64,000 nucleotides of DNA from Herbaspirillum sp. 3R11 (GCF_004563925.1 NZ_SPNJ01000002.1:806001-870000), one strand, 5' to 3'. Positions 1 to 9,015 are shown, counted from the first letter of the stretch. Notes: a model not told the origin generated them from the sequence alone. Numbers and translations: made by a program.

Positions 1-1297
1 CGTGACGCGCGTAGTAGGTGCCCATGATGCCTTGCAGCTCAGGGAACTCGCCCACCATGTCGGTCAGCAGATCGGTCTTGGCCAGCAACGCGCCGCGTTC
101 GGCCAGCGCCACGTCATTGCCCAGCAATTTGGCAATCGCGCCCGCCAGCGCCTGAACGCGTTCGGTGCGTTGCAACTGGTTGCCCAGCTTGTTGTGATAC
201 ACCACGTTGGCCAGTTGCGGGACGCGGTCGGCCAGTGTCTTCTTCTTGTCTTGCTCGAAGAAGAATTTCGCATCCGACAGACGCGGACGCACTACGCGTT
301 CATTGCCCTGGATGATGTGTTGCGGGTTGGCGGTTTCCAGATTCGAGACGATCAGGAAGCGCGAACGCAGCTTGCCGTTGGCATCGGTCAGCGCAAAATA
401 TTTCTGGTTGGTCTGCATGGTCAGGATCAGGCATTCCTGCGGCACCGCCAGGAATTGATCGTCGAACTTGCATTCGTAGACCACCGGCCACTCGACCAGC
501 GCCGTGACTTCGTCGAGCAGCGCTTCAGGCATCAGCACCTTGTCGTCACCGGCCTTGCCGAGCAGGTCGAGGCGGATCTTTTCCTTGCGTTCCGTAAAGC
601 CCGGAATAACCTTGCCTTTGCTGATCAGCGTTTCGACATAGCTCTCAGGCGAGTCGATGGCGATCGCGCCTTGCGACAGGAAGCGATGGCCTTGGGTGAT
701 CTTGTCGGCGTCGAGGCCGAGGATGTTCAGCGGCACCACGGCGGCGCCGTGCAGCGCGATCAGGCGGTGTGCGGGACGCACGAAATGAACGGTATTGCCG
801 GCATCACGTCCGTGCTGGCGCTGGTAACTCATCAGCTTCGGAATCGGCAGCTTGGCGACCGATTCTTCCAGCGCGGCTTGCAGACCGGATTGCAGTGCCG
901 AACCCTTGGAGGTGTAGTTGTAGAAGAAGCTCTCGGCCTTGCCGTCCTGGGCACGTTCCAACTGGTCCGGCGTGATCACGGTGGCGCCGACTTGCGCCGC
1001 CAGTGCCGCCAGTTTCTTGACCAGCGGCGCCGCAGGGCGACCTTCTGCATCCAACGCCACGCTGACCGGCAATACCTTTTCGCGGATTGCCTTGTCGAGC
1101 GAGGTGGCGCGCACTTTGGTGATAGCCACGGCCAGGCGACGCGGTGTCGCGTAAGTGGTGGCGACCGCGCCTTCTTCGAGGAAGTCGCGCGATTTCAGTC
1201 CGTTGAAAATACCGTTGGCAAAGGCGTCGCCCAGTTTGGCGAGCACTTTCGGCGGCAGTTCTTCGGTCAGGAGTTCTACTAAAAGTGTTTGAGTCAT
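1..1297 (-). CDS. glyS: Glycyl-tRNA synthetase beta subunit (C-terminal part cut off by window edge)
   Basis: Beta subunit of the bacterial alpha2beta2 glycyl-tRNA synthetase, which charges tRNA-Gly in the cytoplasm. The leftward frame from the ATG at 1297 begins [17 protein letters not shown], the classic GlyS start, and stays open to the window edge; about 432 codons of a protein usually near 700 residues are present. Downstream in the frame lie typical GlyS segments ([30 protein letters not shown] and QTNQKYFAL types). It follows glyQ by 80 bases in the same direction, so the two subunits are probably co-transcribed. The ribosome binding site is weak (AAGAAAACAGAAA). Identification is firm; the missing end lies outside the window. 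Confidence 0.96.
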   Translation of the reverse strand, partial: MTQTLLVELLTEELPPKVLAKLGDAFANGIFNGLKSRDFLEEGAVATTYATPRRLAVAITKVRATSLDKAIREKVLPVSVALDAEGRPAAPLVKKLAALAAQVGATVITPDQLERAQDGKAESFFYNYTSKGSALQSGLQAALEESVAKLPIPKLMSYQRQHGRDAGNTVHFVRPAHRLIALHGAAVVPLNILGLDADKITQGHRFLSQGAIAIDSPESYVETLISKGKVIPGFTERKEKIRLDLLGKAGDDKVLMPEALLDEVTALVEWPVVYECKFDDQFLAVPQECLILTMQTNQKYFALTDANGKLRSRFLIVSNLETANPQHIIQGNERVVRPRLSDAKFFFEQDKKKTLADRVPQLANVVYHNKLGNQLQRTERVQALAGAIAKLLGNDVALAERGALLAKTDLLTDMVGEFPELQGIMGTYYARH

Positions 1298-1377
1298 TTT
1301 CTGTTTTCTTGCCGATTTCTTGCTTATTTGGCGTTGCAACTGGTATCAGCCGCAACGCGATCCGGTCAATACGCTAT

Positions 1378-2295
1378 TCAGGCCGCTTGGCGGGAAACAT
1401 CAGGGCCCGCCATCGGGAAGCCGAGGCGTTCGCGCGATTCGTAATACGCCTGCGCCACGGCGCGCGACAGATTGCGGATGCGGCCGATGTAGGCTGCGCG
1501 CTCGGTCACCGAGATGGCGCCGCGTGCATCCAGCAGGTTGAAGGTATGCGCCGCCTTCAGGATCATTTCGTACGCCGGCAGCGCCAGCGGCACTTCCAGC
1601 AGGCGCTTGGCTTCGGCTTCGTAGTTGCCGAACAGCGAGAACAGGAAGTCGGTATTCGAATACTCGAAGTTGAAGGTCGATTGTTCCACTTCGTTCTGAT
1701 GGAACACGTCGCCGTAGGTCAGCTTCTTCTTGACGCCGTTCTCGACCCATTCGGTCCAGACCAGGTCGTAGACGTTTTCAACGTTTTGCAGGTACATCGC
1801 CAGGCGCTCGATGCCATAGGTGATTTCACCCAGCACCGGTTTGCAGTCGAGGCCGCCGACTTGCTGGAAGTAGGTGAATTGCGTCACTTCCATGCCGTTG
1901 AGCCAGACTTCCCAGCCCAGACCCCAAGCGCCCAGCGTCGGGTTTTCCCAGTCATCTTCGACGAAACGCACGTCGTTCTGCTTCAGGTCCAGGCCGAGCG
2001 CTTCGAGCGAACCGAGGTACAGATCGAGGATGTTCTCAGGCGCCGGCTTCAACACCACCTGATATTGGTAGTAGTGCTGCATGCGGTTGGGGTTTTCGCC
2101 GTAGCGGCCGTCCTTGGGACGACGCGACGGTTGCACGTAGGCGGCGCGCCATGGCTCCGGCCCGATCGCGCGCAGGAAGGTCGCGGTGTGCGAAGTGCCG
2201 GCACCGACTTCCATGTCGTAGGGCTGGAGCAATGCGCAACCTTGCGCATCCCAATATTCTTGTAGCTTGAGAATGATCTGTTGAAATGTAAGCAT
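1378..2295 (-). CDS. glyQ: Glycyl-tRNA synthetase alpha subunit
   Basis: Catalytic alpha subunit of tetrameric glycyl-tRNA synthetase, forming glycyl-adenylate and passing it to tRNA-Gly. The 305-residue product begins [20 protein letters not shown] and carries the class II synthetase core (residues about 20-90 with the [19 protein letters not shown] segment, then [14 protein letters not shown] and [19 protein letters not shown]), which is almost invariant in GlyQ. Length matches the family (about 300). It lies immediately upstream of glyS in the direction of transcription; the pair forms a standard operon. The C-terminus ends with a slightly extended [10 protein letters not shown] tail. Confidence 0.97.
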   Translation of the reverse strand: MLTFQQIILKLQEYWDAQGCALLQPYDMEVGAGTSHTATFLRAIGPEPWRAAYVQPSRRPKDGRYGENPNRMQHYYQYQVVLKPAPENILDLYLGSLEALGLDLKQNDVRFVEDDWENPTLGAWGLGWEVWLNGMEVTQFTYFQQVGGLDCKPVLGEITYGIERLAMYLQNVENVYDLVWTEWVENGVKKKLTYGDVFHQNEVEQSTFNFEYSNTDFLFSLFGNYEAEAKRLLEVPLALPAYEMILKAAHTFNLLDARGAISVTERAAYIGRIRNLSRAVAQAYYESRERLGFPMAGPDVSRQAA

Positions 2296-2444
2296 CTTTT
2301 TATGTTGCCGGTGATGGCGGGCAAGGAATTGCTAAAACCCTGAATTTTAGCGGTTTTTGAGGGGGTCATGCGGCCCAAACGCAGGAACAGGCCGGAAATA
2401 ACGAAGACAGGCCCGGGAACGAACAAAGAAAAACGCAGTAGCGA

Positions 2445-4040
2445 CTAGCGTTTGCGGCGCGACAGCAGCCAGGCCGCCGCCAGCGCAGCGATAGTCAATG
2501 CCAGCATCAGCTTGTTGCCGAGCAGGATGTAGGGCGTCTGGCCCTGGAAACCTTGTACTGATGCGCTCAGCATGTTGCGTGTGTAAGGCTGCAATTCTGA
2601 CACCAGCTGGCCCTTGGGGCCGATCACGGCGGTGGCGCCGGTGTTGGTTGCGCGCAGCATCGGGCGGCCGGTTTCCAGCGCGCGCATCTGGGAAATCTGC
2701 AAGTGCTGCGGCAACGCGATCGAATTGCCGAACCAGGCGATGTTGGACAGGTTCAGCAGCATGCTGGCCTGCGGCTGGCCGGCGTAGTAGGCGCCACCGA
2801 GCTGGGCGGCGATCTCTTCACCGAACAGATCCTCGTAGCAGATGTTGGGCATGATCCATTGCTGCTTGACCTGGAGCGGCAACTGCAAGGGTTTGCCGCG
2901 CGTCATGTCGCCCAGCGGGATGTTCATCAAGTCGACGAACCAACGAAAACCGAGTGGGATGAATTCACCGAAAGGCACCAGGTGATGCTTGTCGTAGCGA
3001 TACGGTGTGCGCTCGCTGGCCGGATCCGGAGAAAAGCCGACCATGCTGTTGGCGTACTGGCCCGGACCGTCCGACAAGGGAATCCCCAGTGCCAAGTGGC
3101 TGCCCGAGGTCTGTACAAAGCGCGTCAGGCGCGCCAGGTAATCCGGCGGCAATTGTTGCGGCAGCAGCGGCACCGCCGTCTCCGGAGTAGCGATCAGATC
3201 GGCCGGCGCGCTGCGGATCATCTCGTCGTACATCATCAGCGACGACAGCAGCGCTTCGTTGGAGAATTTCATCTCCTGCGGAATATTTCCCTGCAGCAAA
3301 CGTACGCTGATCGGCTGTCCCGCTGCATGCGTCCAATCGACCGCGTGCAGCGCCACGCCGGCGCCGGCGAGCAGCAGCGTCAGCGCGGCGGGCAGGACGC
3401 GCGGCCCGGTGCGCAGGCTCAGCATGGCGAGACTGCCGGCAACGATCGCGGCGAGCCAGGCCAGGCCGTAGACGCCGACCACGGGCGCGAAGCCTGCCAG
3501 CGGACCGACGTTGTGTGCGTAACCCGAGGTCAGCCATGGGAAACCGGTGAACAGCCAGCCGCGCAACCATTCCGACAAGGCCCACAGCGCCGGCAACAGC
3601 AGCAGCAACAGCACCACTTGCGAGGCCGCCCAGCGCTGCTGCAGCCAGCGCGCCAGTGTTGCGGTCAACGCGGCATAGAGACCCAGGTAAGCCGCCAGCA
3701 AGCCCACCGCCAGCGCCGCCATCCATCCTGCCATGCCGCCGTAGTCGTGCATGCTGATGTAGAGCCAGTGCACGCCCGCGGCGGCCCAGCCGAAGCCGTA
3801 CAGCCAGCCGGTCAATGCATTGCGGCGGAAGGACGCGGTGCGGGAGATCTGGCGAAACAGCCATGCCAGCGTGAGGATCTGTACCGGCCAGATGTTGAAC
3901 GGCGCGAACGCCAGCACGTTGGCGACGCCGGCCAGCAAGGCGAACAGCGGCGTCCAGCGTGCAAAGCGGGACACCGTCGAACTGTTGGCGGCAGCCGCAG
4001 CATCGGTAAAGTCAGCAGGGATGGGCGAAGAAGAATTCAC
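2445..4040 (-). CDS. lnt: Apolipoprotein N-acyltransferase
   Basis: Inner-membrane enzyme that adds the third acyl chain to the N-terminal cysteine of lipoproteins. The 531-residue product has about six to seven membrane segments in its first 240 residues, a nitrilase-like periplasmic domain and a final membrane helix before SRRKR. The catalytic triad can be placed: Glu in IATPETAVP, Lys in DKHHLVPFGEF and Cys in MPNICYEDLFG. The frame opens with GTG at 4040; no closer ATG exists before the first membrane helix, and the Shine-Dalgarno match is poor. It starts 12 bases after the corC stop, the usual corC-lnt coupling in Gram-negatives. Confidence 0.95.
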   Translation of the reverse strand: MNSSSPIPADFTDAAAAANSSTVSRFARWTPLFALLAGVANVLAFAPFNIWPVQILTLAWLFRQISRTASFRRNALTGWLYGFGWAAAGVHWLYISMHDYGGMAGWMAALAVGLLAAYLGLYAALTATLARWLQQRWAASQVVLLLLLLPALWALSEWLRGWLFTGFPWLTSGYAHNVGPLAGFAPVVGVYGLAWLAAIVAGSLAMLSLRTGPRVLPAALTLLLAGAGVALHAVDWTHAAGQPISVRLLQGNIPQEMKFSNEALLSSLMMYDEMIRSAPADLIATPETAVPLLPQQLPPDYLARLTRFVQTSGSHLALGIPLSDGPGQYANSMVGFSPDPASERTPYRYDKHHLVPFGEFIPLGFRWFVDLMNIPLGDMTRGKPLQLPLQVKQQWIMPNICYEDLFGEEIAAQLGGAYYAGQPQASMLLNLSNIAWFGNSIALPQHLQISQMRALETGRPMLRATNTGATAVIGPKGQLVSELQPYTRNMLSASVQGFQGQTPYILLGNKLMLALTIAALAAAWLLSRRKR

Positions 4041-4052
4041 GCGGAAAAACTA

Positions 4053-4937
4053 TTATTCTTCCTCGGCTGCCGGCGTGTCCGGCAGTTTTTCCACCAGCAG
4101 CACATGCGCCTGGCGGGCGTCGGCGCGCAACACTTCGAAGCGCATGCCGCCGATGTCGAATTCGTCGCCCTTGCGCGGCACGCGGCCGAGGTGGTTGGCG
4201 ACCAGGCCGCCGATGGTGTCGGCGTCCTCATCGGAGAAGGCGGTTTCCAGCGTCTCGTTGAACTGGGTGATCTCGGTCAGTCCCTTGATGCGCCAGCGCG
4301 GGCCGTGGGCGCCGTCCTTGATGGCGAGGATGTTGTCTTCTTCCTCGTCGAAATCGTATTCGTCTTCGATGTCACCGACGATCTGTTCCAGCACGTCTTC
4401 AATCGTGATCAGCCCGGCCACGCCGCCGTATTCGTCGACCACGATGGCCATATGGTTGCGGTTGGCGCGGAAGTCGCGCAGCAGCACATTGAGGCGTTTG
4501 GATTCGGGAATGAACACGGCCGGGCGCAGCATGTCGCGCACGTCGAAGGATTCTTCAGCGTAATAACGCAGCAGGTCTTTCGCCAGCAGCACGCCGACGA
4601 CCTTGTCGCGTTCACCTTCGACTGCCGGGAACCGCGAGTGCGAAGTCGACAGCACGTCGGGCATCCAGGTTTCAATCGGCTTGCTGATATCGATGGTGTC
4701 CATCTGCGAACGCGGCACCATGATGTCGCGCACGGCGAGATCGGATACCTGGAACACACCTTCAATCATCGACAGCGCATCGGCGTCGATCAGGTTGCGT
4801 TCATGGGCGTCTTGCAGGACCTCGAGCAACTCTGCTCGGTTTTCTGGTTCGGGGGAGATGAGGGCGGTGAGGCGTTCGAACAGGGAACGATGTGGTTTAG
4901 CGTCAAGAGATTTGACGCTACTAGAGTGATCTTGCAT
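4053..4937 (-). CDS. corC: CorC/HlyC-family CBS-domain protein (magnesium/cobalt efflux type)
   Basis: The 294-residue product has a short N-terminal segment, two CBS motifs (about residues 70-195, including VRDIMVPRSQMDTID and VVDEYGGVAGLITIEDVLEQIVGDI) and a C-terminal CorC_HlyC/transporter-associated domain (about 210-285). Proteins of this family were linked to Mg2+/Co2+ efflux in enterobacteria; the biochemical role is not fully settled, and this short form lacks the membrane DUF21 domain. Translational proximity to lnt (12 bases) is the conserved arrangement. The upstream 213 bases hold repeated ACATGT palindromes, described separately. Confidence 0.9.
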   Translation of the reverse strand: MQDHSSSVKSLDAKPHRSLFERLTALISPEPENRAELLEVLQDAHERNLIDADALSMIEGVFQVSDLAVRDIMVPRSQMDTIDISKPIETWMPDVLSTSHSRFPAVEGERDKVVGVLLAKDLLRYYAEESFDVRDMLRPAVFIPESKRLNVLLRDFRANRNHMAIVVDEYGGVAGLITIEDVLEQIVGDIEDEYDFDEEEDNILAIKDGAHGPRWRIKGLTEITQFNETLETAFSDEDADTIGGLVANHLGRVPRKGDEFDIGGMRFEVLRADARQAHVLLVEKLPDTPAAEEE

Positions 4938-5079
4938 ATGGCGTGAGCCGTGGGTCCGACGTTGTTTCGATGAGCCATAGGATACAACAAATATATGACA
5001 AATCTACTAAAACACGATTTCGCGCCCGAGACGCACAACGAATGCAAGCGGCAGACTGGATCAAATGGCAACAGTTTCC

Positions 5080-5137
5080 CGACGGACATGTCCACCGACG
5101 GACATGTCCACGGCGAGGGGATGCCGCAGACATGTCG
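5080..5137. repeat. Tandem palindromic boxes (ACATGT core) upstream of corC
   Basis: A 16-bp unit CGACGGACATGTCCAC occurs twice in exact tandem (5080-5095 and 5096-5111), each containing the perfect 10-bp palindrome GGACATGTCC (5084-5093 and 5100-5109). A third, shorter palindrome GACATGTC lies at 5129-5136. The boxes sit in the 213-base gap between the MxKDx-protein stop (5151) and the corC start (4937). They could be operator sites of a dimeric regulator about 150-200 bases upstream of corC, or a slipped duplication without function; the regulator is unknown. Confidence 0.55.
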
Positions 5138-5150
5138 AAAGAAACGAAGA

Positions 5151-5387
5151 TTACTTCTTCATTTCATCTTTTTTCATTTCATCCTTGCCCATGCCATCTT
5201 TACCCATGGAGTCCTTTTTCATCTTGTCCTTTTTCATGCCATCCTTCTTCATGCCGTCTTTTTTCATGCCGTCCTTCGACATGGAATCCTTGGACATGTC
5301 GTCCTTGGCCATCGTATCGGCAGCGTAGGCGCCCGATACGGCAGCCATCATCAGACAGGCGAACAGGGTCGAGAGTGCTTTTTTCAT
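5151..5387 (-). CDS. Exported MxKDx pentapeptide-repeat protein
   Basis: A 78-residue product: Sec signal peptide (about residues 1-23, MKKALSTLFACLMMAAVSGAYA) followed by a mature part made almost wholly of five-residue units of the form M-x-K-D-x (KDDMS, KDSMS, KDGMK and similar), rich in Met, Lys and Asp. This matches the known family of pentapeptide MXKDX repeat proteins, whose function is unknown; Met/Asp richness suggests metal binding or sacrificial oxidation, which is inference. Start is supported by AGGAG 7 bases upstream of ATG. The DNA shows the matching 15-bp tandem repeat. It is the last gene of a likely unit with the molybdoprotein and cytochrome b561 genes upstream (65-base gap). 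Confidence 0.9.
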   Translation of the reverse strand: MKKALSTLFACLMMAAVSGAYAADTMAKDDMSKDSMSKDGMKKDGMKKDGMKKDKMKKDSMGKDGMGKDEMKKDEMKK

Positions 5388-5452
5388 GTGAATCTCCTAG
5401 ATGTTGAAAATTGGCAAAAGCGCCATGACTACGGCAGATGCTTGGCCCATTG

Positions 5453-6238
5453 CTAAGCGCCGCCGAACCAGTTGTACCCCTGGTCTTCCCAGTAACCGCC
5501 GGGGTAAGTGTTGGTTACTTCGATCGAAACGATGTGCTTCGGATTCTTGTAGCCCAGCTTGGTGGGCATGCGCAGCTTCATGGGGAAGCCGTATTTCGGC
5601 GGCAATATTTCGCCGTCATACGTCAGCGTCAGCTGCGTCTGCGCGTGCAGCGCCGTGGCCATGTCGATGCTGGTGTAATAGTCGTCGGCGCAGCGGAAGG
5701 CGATGTACTTCGCGCTCAGGTCGGCGCCGATATGCTTGAGGAAACCGGCGAACGGCACGCCGCCCCAGCGGCCGATGGCGCTCCAGCCTTCGACGCAGAT
5801 GTGGCGTGTGATCTGTTCCACCTGCGGCAGGCGGCGCAGTTCGGGCAAGGCCCAGCTGCGGCGGCTGGCGATCAGGCCCTTGAGCTCAAGGCGATAGGCG
5901 TCGCCGTCGACTTCGGTGATTTCGTCCTCGCCATAGAATGCATTGAACGGAAATGGCCGCGTGATCATCGACGCCGGATACGTCGGCGCCAGTTTGTTCG
6001 GATCGAACAGCCAGCCCTGCACACCATCGTTCATGCGTGAAATCTTGGTCAGCATGTGGTTCACCGATTCCTGCTCGGTGAGGTTGCAGCCGCTCAGCAG
6101 CGACAGCCCGCCCAGCGTCAGCGCACGCTTGCCGAACAGGCGTCGCGACGGCATCGACAATTCCAGTTCGCGGCGTGCATCCTTGAGAATCAGTTCGCTG
6201 TCGAGGGTGGACGGCAGGCGGTTGGGTTTTCTGATCAT
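5453..6238 (-). CDS. Tat-exported molybdopterin oxidoreductase, sulfite-oxidase/MsrP (YedY)-like
   Basis: The 261-residue product belongs to the sulfite-oxidase-fold molybdopterin-binding family. The Mo-ligand cysteine lies in HICVEGWSAIGRWGGVP (about residue 145); the C-terminal GYWEDQGYNW is a family hallmark. Near residues 31-50 a twin-arginine stretch SRRLFGKRALTLGG precedes LLSGC, so export by Tat and possibly lipid attachment at the Cys are likely. Family members with a b-type haem partner reduce periplasmic substrates such as methionine sulfoxide; here the adjacent cytochrome b561 gene (15-base gap) is the probable electron donor. RBS AAGGAGA precedes the ATG. The substrate cannot be read from the sequence. 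Confidence 0.85.
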   Translation of the reverse strand: MIRKPNRLPSTLDSELILKDARRELELSMPSRRLFGKRALTLGGLSLLSGCNLTEQESVNHMLTKISRMNDGVQGWLFDPNKLAPTYPASMITRPFPFNAFYGEDEITEVDGDAYRLELKGLIASRRSWALPELRRLPQVEQITRHICVEGWSAIGRWGGVPFAGFLKHIGADLSAKYIAFRCADDYYTSIDMATALHAQTQLTLTYDGEILPPKYGFPMKLRMPTKLGYKNPKHIVSIEVTNTYPGGYWEDQGYNWFGGA

Positions 6239-6253
6239 GATGATGGTCTCCTT

Positions 6254-6871
6254 TCAGCGTCCGCGCAGCATGGCCAGCAAGGTGCGCGGCACCAGCGCCA
6301 CCATCGCGACATGGACCACAATGAACAGCACCAGGAAACTCATGGCAAAAAAGTGCACGATGCGCGCGTTGTCATAGCCGCCCATCAGGTCGCGCAGCAA
6401 AGGCAGTTGCACTGATTTCCAGATCGCCAGTCCCGACACCACGATCAGCACGAGGTCGGCGATCACCGAGAGATACGCCAGCTTTTGCACGGCGTTGTAA
6501 TGATCCAGCGACGCGTGCTGCAGCTTGCCCTTGAGCGCCTGGACAAAGTCGTGGAAGACTTCCTTCGGGCGCAGCGGAAAGAACTTGCGCCGTGCACGTC
6601 CGCTCAGCAGATTGAGCGCCAGGTAAATCACGCCGTTGATTGCCAGCAGCCACATCGCCGCGAAATGCCATTGCAGTGCGCCGCCCAGCCAGCCGCCCAA
6701 GGTCCATTCCTTGGGAAACGAGAAGGAAAAAATCGGCGAGGCGTTATAGATGCGCCAGCCGCTCAGGATCATGAGCACGACGGCCAGCGCATTGGTCCAG
6801 TGCGTGACGCGCAGCCACAGCGGATGGATGGTCGCGGGCGTGGTTGGAAGGGCGGGGGCGTGGATGTTCAA
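6254..6871 (-). CDS. Cytochrome b561 family membrane protein
   Basis: The 205-residue product has four to five hydrophobic segments and histidines placed as haem b ligands: HPLWLRVTHWTNA in helix 1, LQWHFAAMW in helix 2, and RIVHFFAMSFLVLFIVVHVAM near the C-terminus. It resembles the b-type haem subunits that pass quinol electrons to sulfite-oxidase-like molybdoproteins, and it is directly upstream of such a gene. The start is TTG at 6871: GAGGAG lies at the right distance, whereas the nearest upstream ATG runs straight into a stop. A likely ECF-type promoter lies at 6914-6942, giving a 5' leader of about 40 bases. Confidence 0.85.
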   Translation of the reverse strand: MNIHAPALPTTPATIHPLWLRVTHWTNALAVVLMILSGWRIYNASPIFSFSFPKEWTLGGWLGGALQWHFAAMWLLAINGVIYLALNLLSGRARRKFFPLRPKEVFHDFVQALKGKLQHASLDHYNAVQKLAYLSVIADLVLIVVSGLAIWKSVQLPLLRDLMGGYDNARIVHFFAMSFLVLFIVVHVAMVALVPRTLLAMLRGR

Positions 6872-6913
6872 GTTCGTCTCCTCACTGCATGGCGAATAGT
6901 TGTTTCATGCAGC

Positions 6914-6942
6914 TTGGTCGGACGAGCTTGTGGTTTCTTACA
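6914..6942 (-). promoter_or_regulatory. Candidate ECF-type promoter of the b561/molybdoprotein/MxKDx unit
   Basis: Reading leftward: TGTAAGAAAC (6942-6933), 12 bases, CGACCAA (6920-6914). The same two blocks with the same 12-base spacing occur on the other strand at 7028-7056 in front of the divergent zinc-finger gene; apart from these blocks the two regions differ. A spacing of 22 bases from the start of TGTAAG to CGACC fits -35/-10 geometry of ECF sigma factors. Which sigma factor would read it is unknown. Confidence 0.6.
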
Positions 6943-7027
6943 AGGAATTTGAAAAAAGTGAAAATTGCCGGCGCAATTCTGCTCGCAGCAACAGGAATGC
7001 CGTCGCAGAAAATAATTGTCAGTGAAC

Positions 7028-7056
7028 TGTAAGAAACGACGCCCTGCCGCGACCAA
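7028..7056 (+). promoter_or_regulatory. Candidate ECF-type promoter of the small zinc-finger gene
   Basis: TGTAAGAAAC (7028-7037), 12 bases, CGACCAA (7050-7056), an exact match in both blocks and in spacing to the leftward copy at 6914-6942. It would give a leader of roughly 80 bases before the ATG at 7145. The rest of the 273-base gap between the divergent genes (6872-7144) shows no gene. Confidence 0.6.
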
Positions 7057-7144
7057 CATGCAGGGAGCCGGAGAACGGCGCTGAAAGCGCGACTGCGAGT
7101 TGGCTGATTTACAATGCCAACCGGAGCGCCACAGGAGCAAATAT

Positions 7145-7327
7145 ATGAACTGCAAGGAAGCACATCGCGTCTTGTGTGAGGCGCAAGACAGCAAATTGTC
7201 CTTTGCCCGGCGGCTGACGCTGCGCTGGCATCTGGCTATCTGCGACCATTGCACGCGTTTCGGCCGTCAGCTGGATTTCCTGCGGACGGCGGTGCGGCGT
7301 TACCGCGACGGCGGGGATGGGAAGTAA
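7145..7327 (+). CDS. Small zinc-finger (zf-HC2, anti-sigma-like) protein
   Basis: A 60-residue product starting MNCKEAHRVLCEAQDSKLSF. C3 and H7 followed by H29-x3-C33-x2-C36 (HLAICDHC) form the zinc-binding pattern of zf-HC2 anti-sigma domains. There is no membrane segment, so it would be cytoplasmic. Such proteins usually follow an ECF sigma gene, but none is next to it here; it faces the b561/molybdoprotein/MxKDx unit and shares a promoter motif with it. It may be a stand-alone regulator of the sigma factor that reads that motif (inference). Confidence 0.75.
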   Translation: MNCKEAHRVLCEAQDSKLSFARRLTLRWHLAICDHCTRFGRQLDFLRTAVRRYRDGGDGK

Positions 7328-7418
7328 GGCGAGAAGTAGTGCAGAAAAATAGGGTAGGGAACATAATGCCGTCGCAGCGCAACGCTGCGGCCGGCAATGT
7401 TCAGTGTTGCGGCAGAGG

Positions 7419-7877
7419 TTACCGGCGGTCCGCGTAAGGATCGGCGAAACCCAGGCCTGCCAGGATTTCAGTTTCCAGCGTTTCCATTTCAGTCGCTTCT
7501 TCTTCGTCTTCGTGATCGTAGCCTTGCGCATGCAGCACGCCGTGCACGATCAGATGCGCCGCGTGGTCCAGCAGCGGCTTCTTCTGCTCCAGCGCTTCTT
7601 TCTCCAGCACGTCGGTGCACAGGATGATGTCGGCCTGCGTCACTTCGGCGTCTTCCTCTTCCGTGTAGGCAAAGGTCAGCACATTGGTGGCGTAGTCCTT
7701 CTCGCGATAGTCGCGATTGAGCGTACGGCCTTCTTCTGTGTCGACGAAACGGATCGTCAGTTCCGCCGGCGCGAACAGCGCGGCCTGGATCCAGCGGCGG
7801 ATCTGCGGGCGCGGCACGCTTTCCTTGAGGCGTGGATCAGCGTACTGGACGGACAGGGTCAGTTTATTTTTTTGCAT
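7419..7877 (-). CDS. ybeY: Endoribonuclease YbeY
   Basis: Single-strand endoribonuclease involved in 16S rRNA 3' maturation and ribosome quality control. The 152-residue product carries the metal-binding motif [11 protein letters not shown] (about residues 112-122) and the family segments [17 protein letters not shown]. Length is normal. It overlaps the end of phoH by 14 bases, indicating translational coupling, as in the usual miaB-phoH-ybeY order. The 91-base gap to the convergent zinc-finger gene contains a GC-rich hairpin around 7370-7396 with no clear T run. Confidence 0.96.
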   Translation of the reverse strand: MQKNKLTLSVQYADPRLKESVPRPQIRRWIQAALFAPAELTIRFVDTEEGRTLNRDYREKDYATNVLTFAYTEEEDAEVTQADIILCTDVLEKEALEQKKPLLDHAAHLIVHGVLHAQGYDHEDEEEATEMETLETEILAGLGFADPYADRR

Positions 7878-8967
7878 TGCGTGGCTTGGCTGACTGAGTC
7901 AGGCCTTGGCTGAGGCGTTTGACGGCGGTGGTGGAAGTGACGTGGGCGTTATGAGCGTTATGGGAGCTGCCGGCCGCCGACACTGCTTCATAGGCGTCGA
8001 CGATGCGCGCGACCATCGGATGGCGCACCACGTCGCTGCTGGTGAAGCGCGAGAAGGCGATGCCGCGCACGTCGTGCAGTACATTGAGCGCATCGACCAG
8101 GCCGCTCTTCTGGCCATGGTGCAAGTCGATCTGGGTGACGTCGCCGGTGACCACGGCCTTGCTGCCGAAACCGATACGCGTGAGGAACATCTTCATCTGT
8201 TCCGGCGTGGTGTTCTGCGCCTCATCGAGAATGATGAAGGCGTGGTTCAGCGTGCGACCGCGCATGTAGGCCAGCGGCGCGATTTCGATCGCCTGTTTCT
8301 CGAACAGCTTTTGCGTGCGGTCGTAGCCGAGCAGGTCGTACAGCGCGTCATACAGCGGGCGCAAATACGGATCGACCTTCTGCGCCAGATCGCCCGGCAG
8401 GAAGCCCAGGCGTTCACCGGCTTCCACCGCCGGGCGCGTGAGCACGATGCGTTGCACGGCGTCGCGCTCCAGCGCATCGACGGCGCAGGCCACCGCCAGA
8501 TACGTCTTGCCGGTGCCGGCCGGGCCGACGCCGAAGGTGATGTCGTGCTCGAGAATGGCGTGCAGGTACTGGCTTTGATGCGGCGTACGGCCGCGCAGAT
8601 CGTGCTTGCGCGTCTTCAGCACCGGGCTTTCGATTTCGGTCTTGTCTTTCTTGTCGACGGCGATATCCGCAGCGTCGAGCTCGGCGTCGATGGACGCGGT
8701 GGCGCGTTGTTCGACCAGCGCCAGCTGGACATTTTCCACCGACACCGGCTTGTCGGCCAGCGTGTAAAAACGCTCAAGGACGGCGACCGCGCGCTCGGCG
8801 TTGGTGCCGCTGACGATGAACTTTTCACCGCGGCGGAAAATCGTCACGTCGAGGGCGGACGAGATTTGCCTCAGGTTTTCATCAAGCGGACCGCACAGAT
8901 GCGCCAGGCGCTTGTTGTCGAGCGGCTGCGGGATGAAGTAGTGAGGCTGGTTGGGTGATTTTTTCAA
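7864..8967 (-). CDS. ybeZ: PhoH-like ATPase (YbeZ)
   Basis: P-loop ATPase of the PhoH family, thought to work with YbeY in RNA metabolism. The 367-residue product has an N-terminal KH-like region (residues 20-100) and the PhoH domain with Walker [12 protein letters not shown] (about 145) and Walker B-like [15 protein letters not shown] (about 245). The frame opens with TTG at 8967; a stop lies five codons upstream and no other Met occurs before the first domain, so TTG is the best start. It sits between miaB (48-base gap) and ybeY (overlap) in one leftward operon. Confidence 0.94.
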   Translation of the reverse strand: MKKSPNQPHYFIPQPLDNKRLAHLCGPLDENLRQISSALDVTIFRRGEKFIVSGTNAERAVAVLERFYTLADKPVSVENVQLALVEQRATASIDAELDAADIAVDKKDKTEIESPVLKTRKHDLRGRTPHQSQYLHAILEHDITFGVGPAGTGKTYLAVACAVDALERDAVQRIVLTRPAVEAGERLGFLPGDLAQKVDPYLRPLYDALYDLLGYDRTQKLFEKQAIEIAPLAYMRGRTLNHAFIILDEAQNTTPEQMKMFLTRIGFGSKAVVTGDVTQIDLHHGQKSGLVDALNVLHDVRGIAFSRFTSSDVVRHPMVARIVDAYEAVSAAGSSHNAHNAHVTSTTAVKRLSQGLTQSAKPRNAKK

Positions 8968-9015
8968 TCTGGCTCGTTGTCGTCAGGTGGATTTAAGTAA
9001 CGGATGGCGATGGCG

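Noticed and set aside
2..1282. Long plus-strand open frame opposite glyS
   Set aside because: It is antisense to a clear GlyS sequence and arises from GC-rich codon structure; the product shows no family features.
2703..4946. 747-codon plus-strand frame opposite lnt and corC
   Set aside because: It spans two well-supported leftward genes and their gap; the Gln/Arg/His-rich product is typical of an antisense shadow.
7370..7396. GC-rich hairpin CGCAGCG-CAA-CGCTGCG as a terminator
   Set aside because: It sits between convergent genes, which is suitable, but there is no T run on either side, so it was not listed as a terminator.
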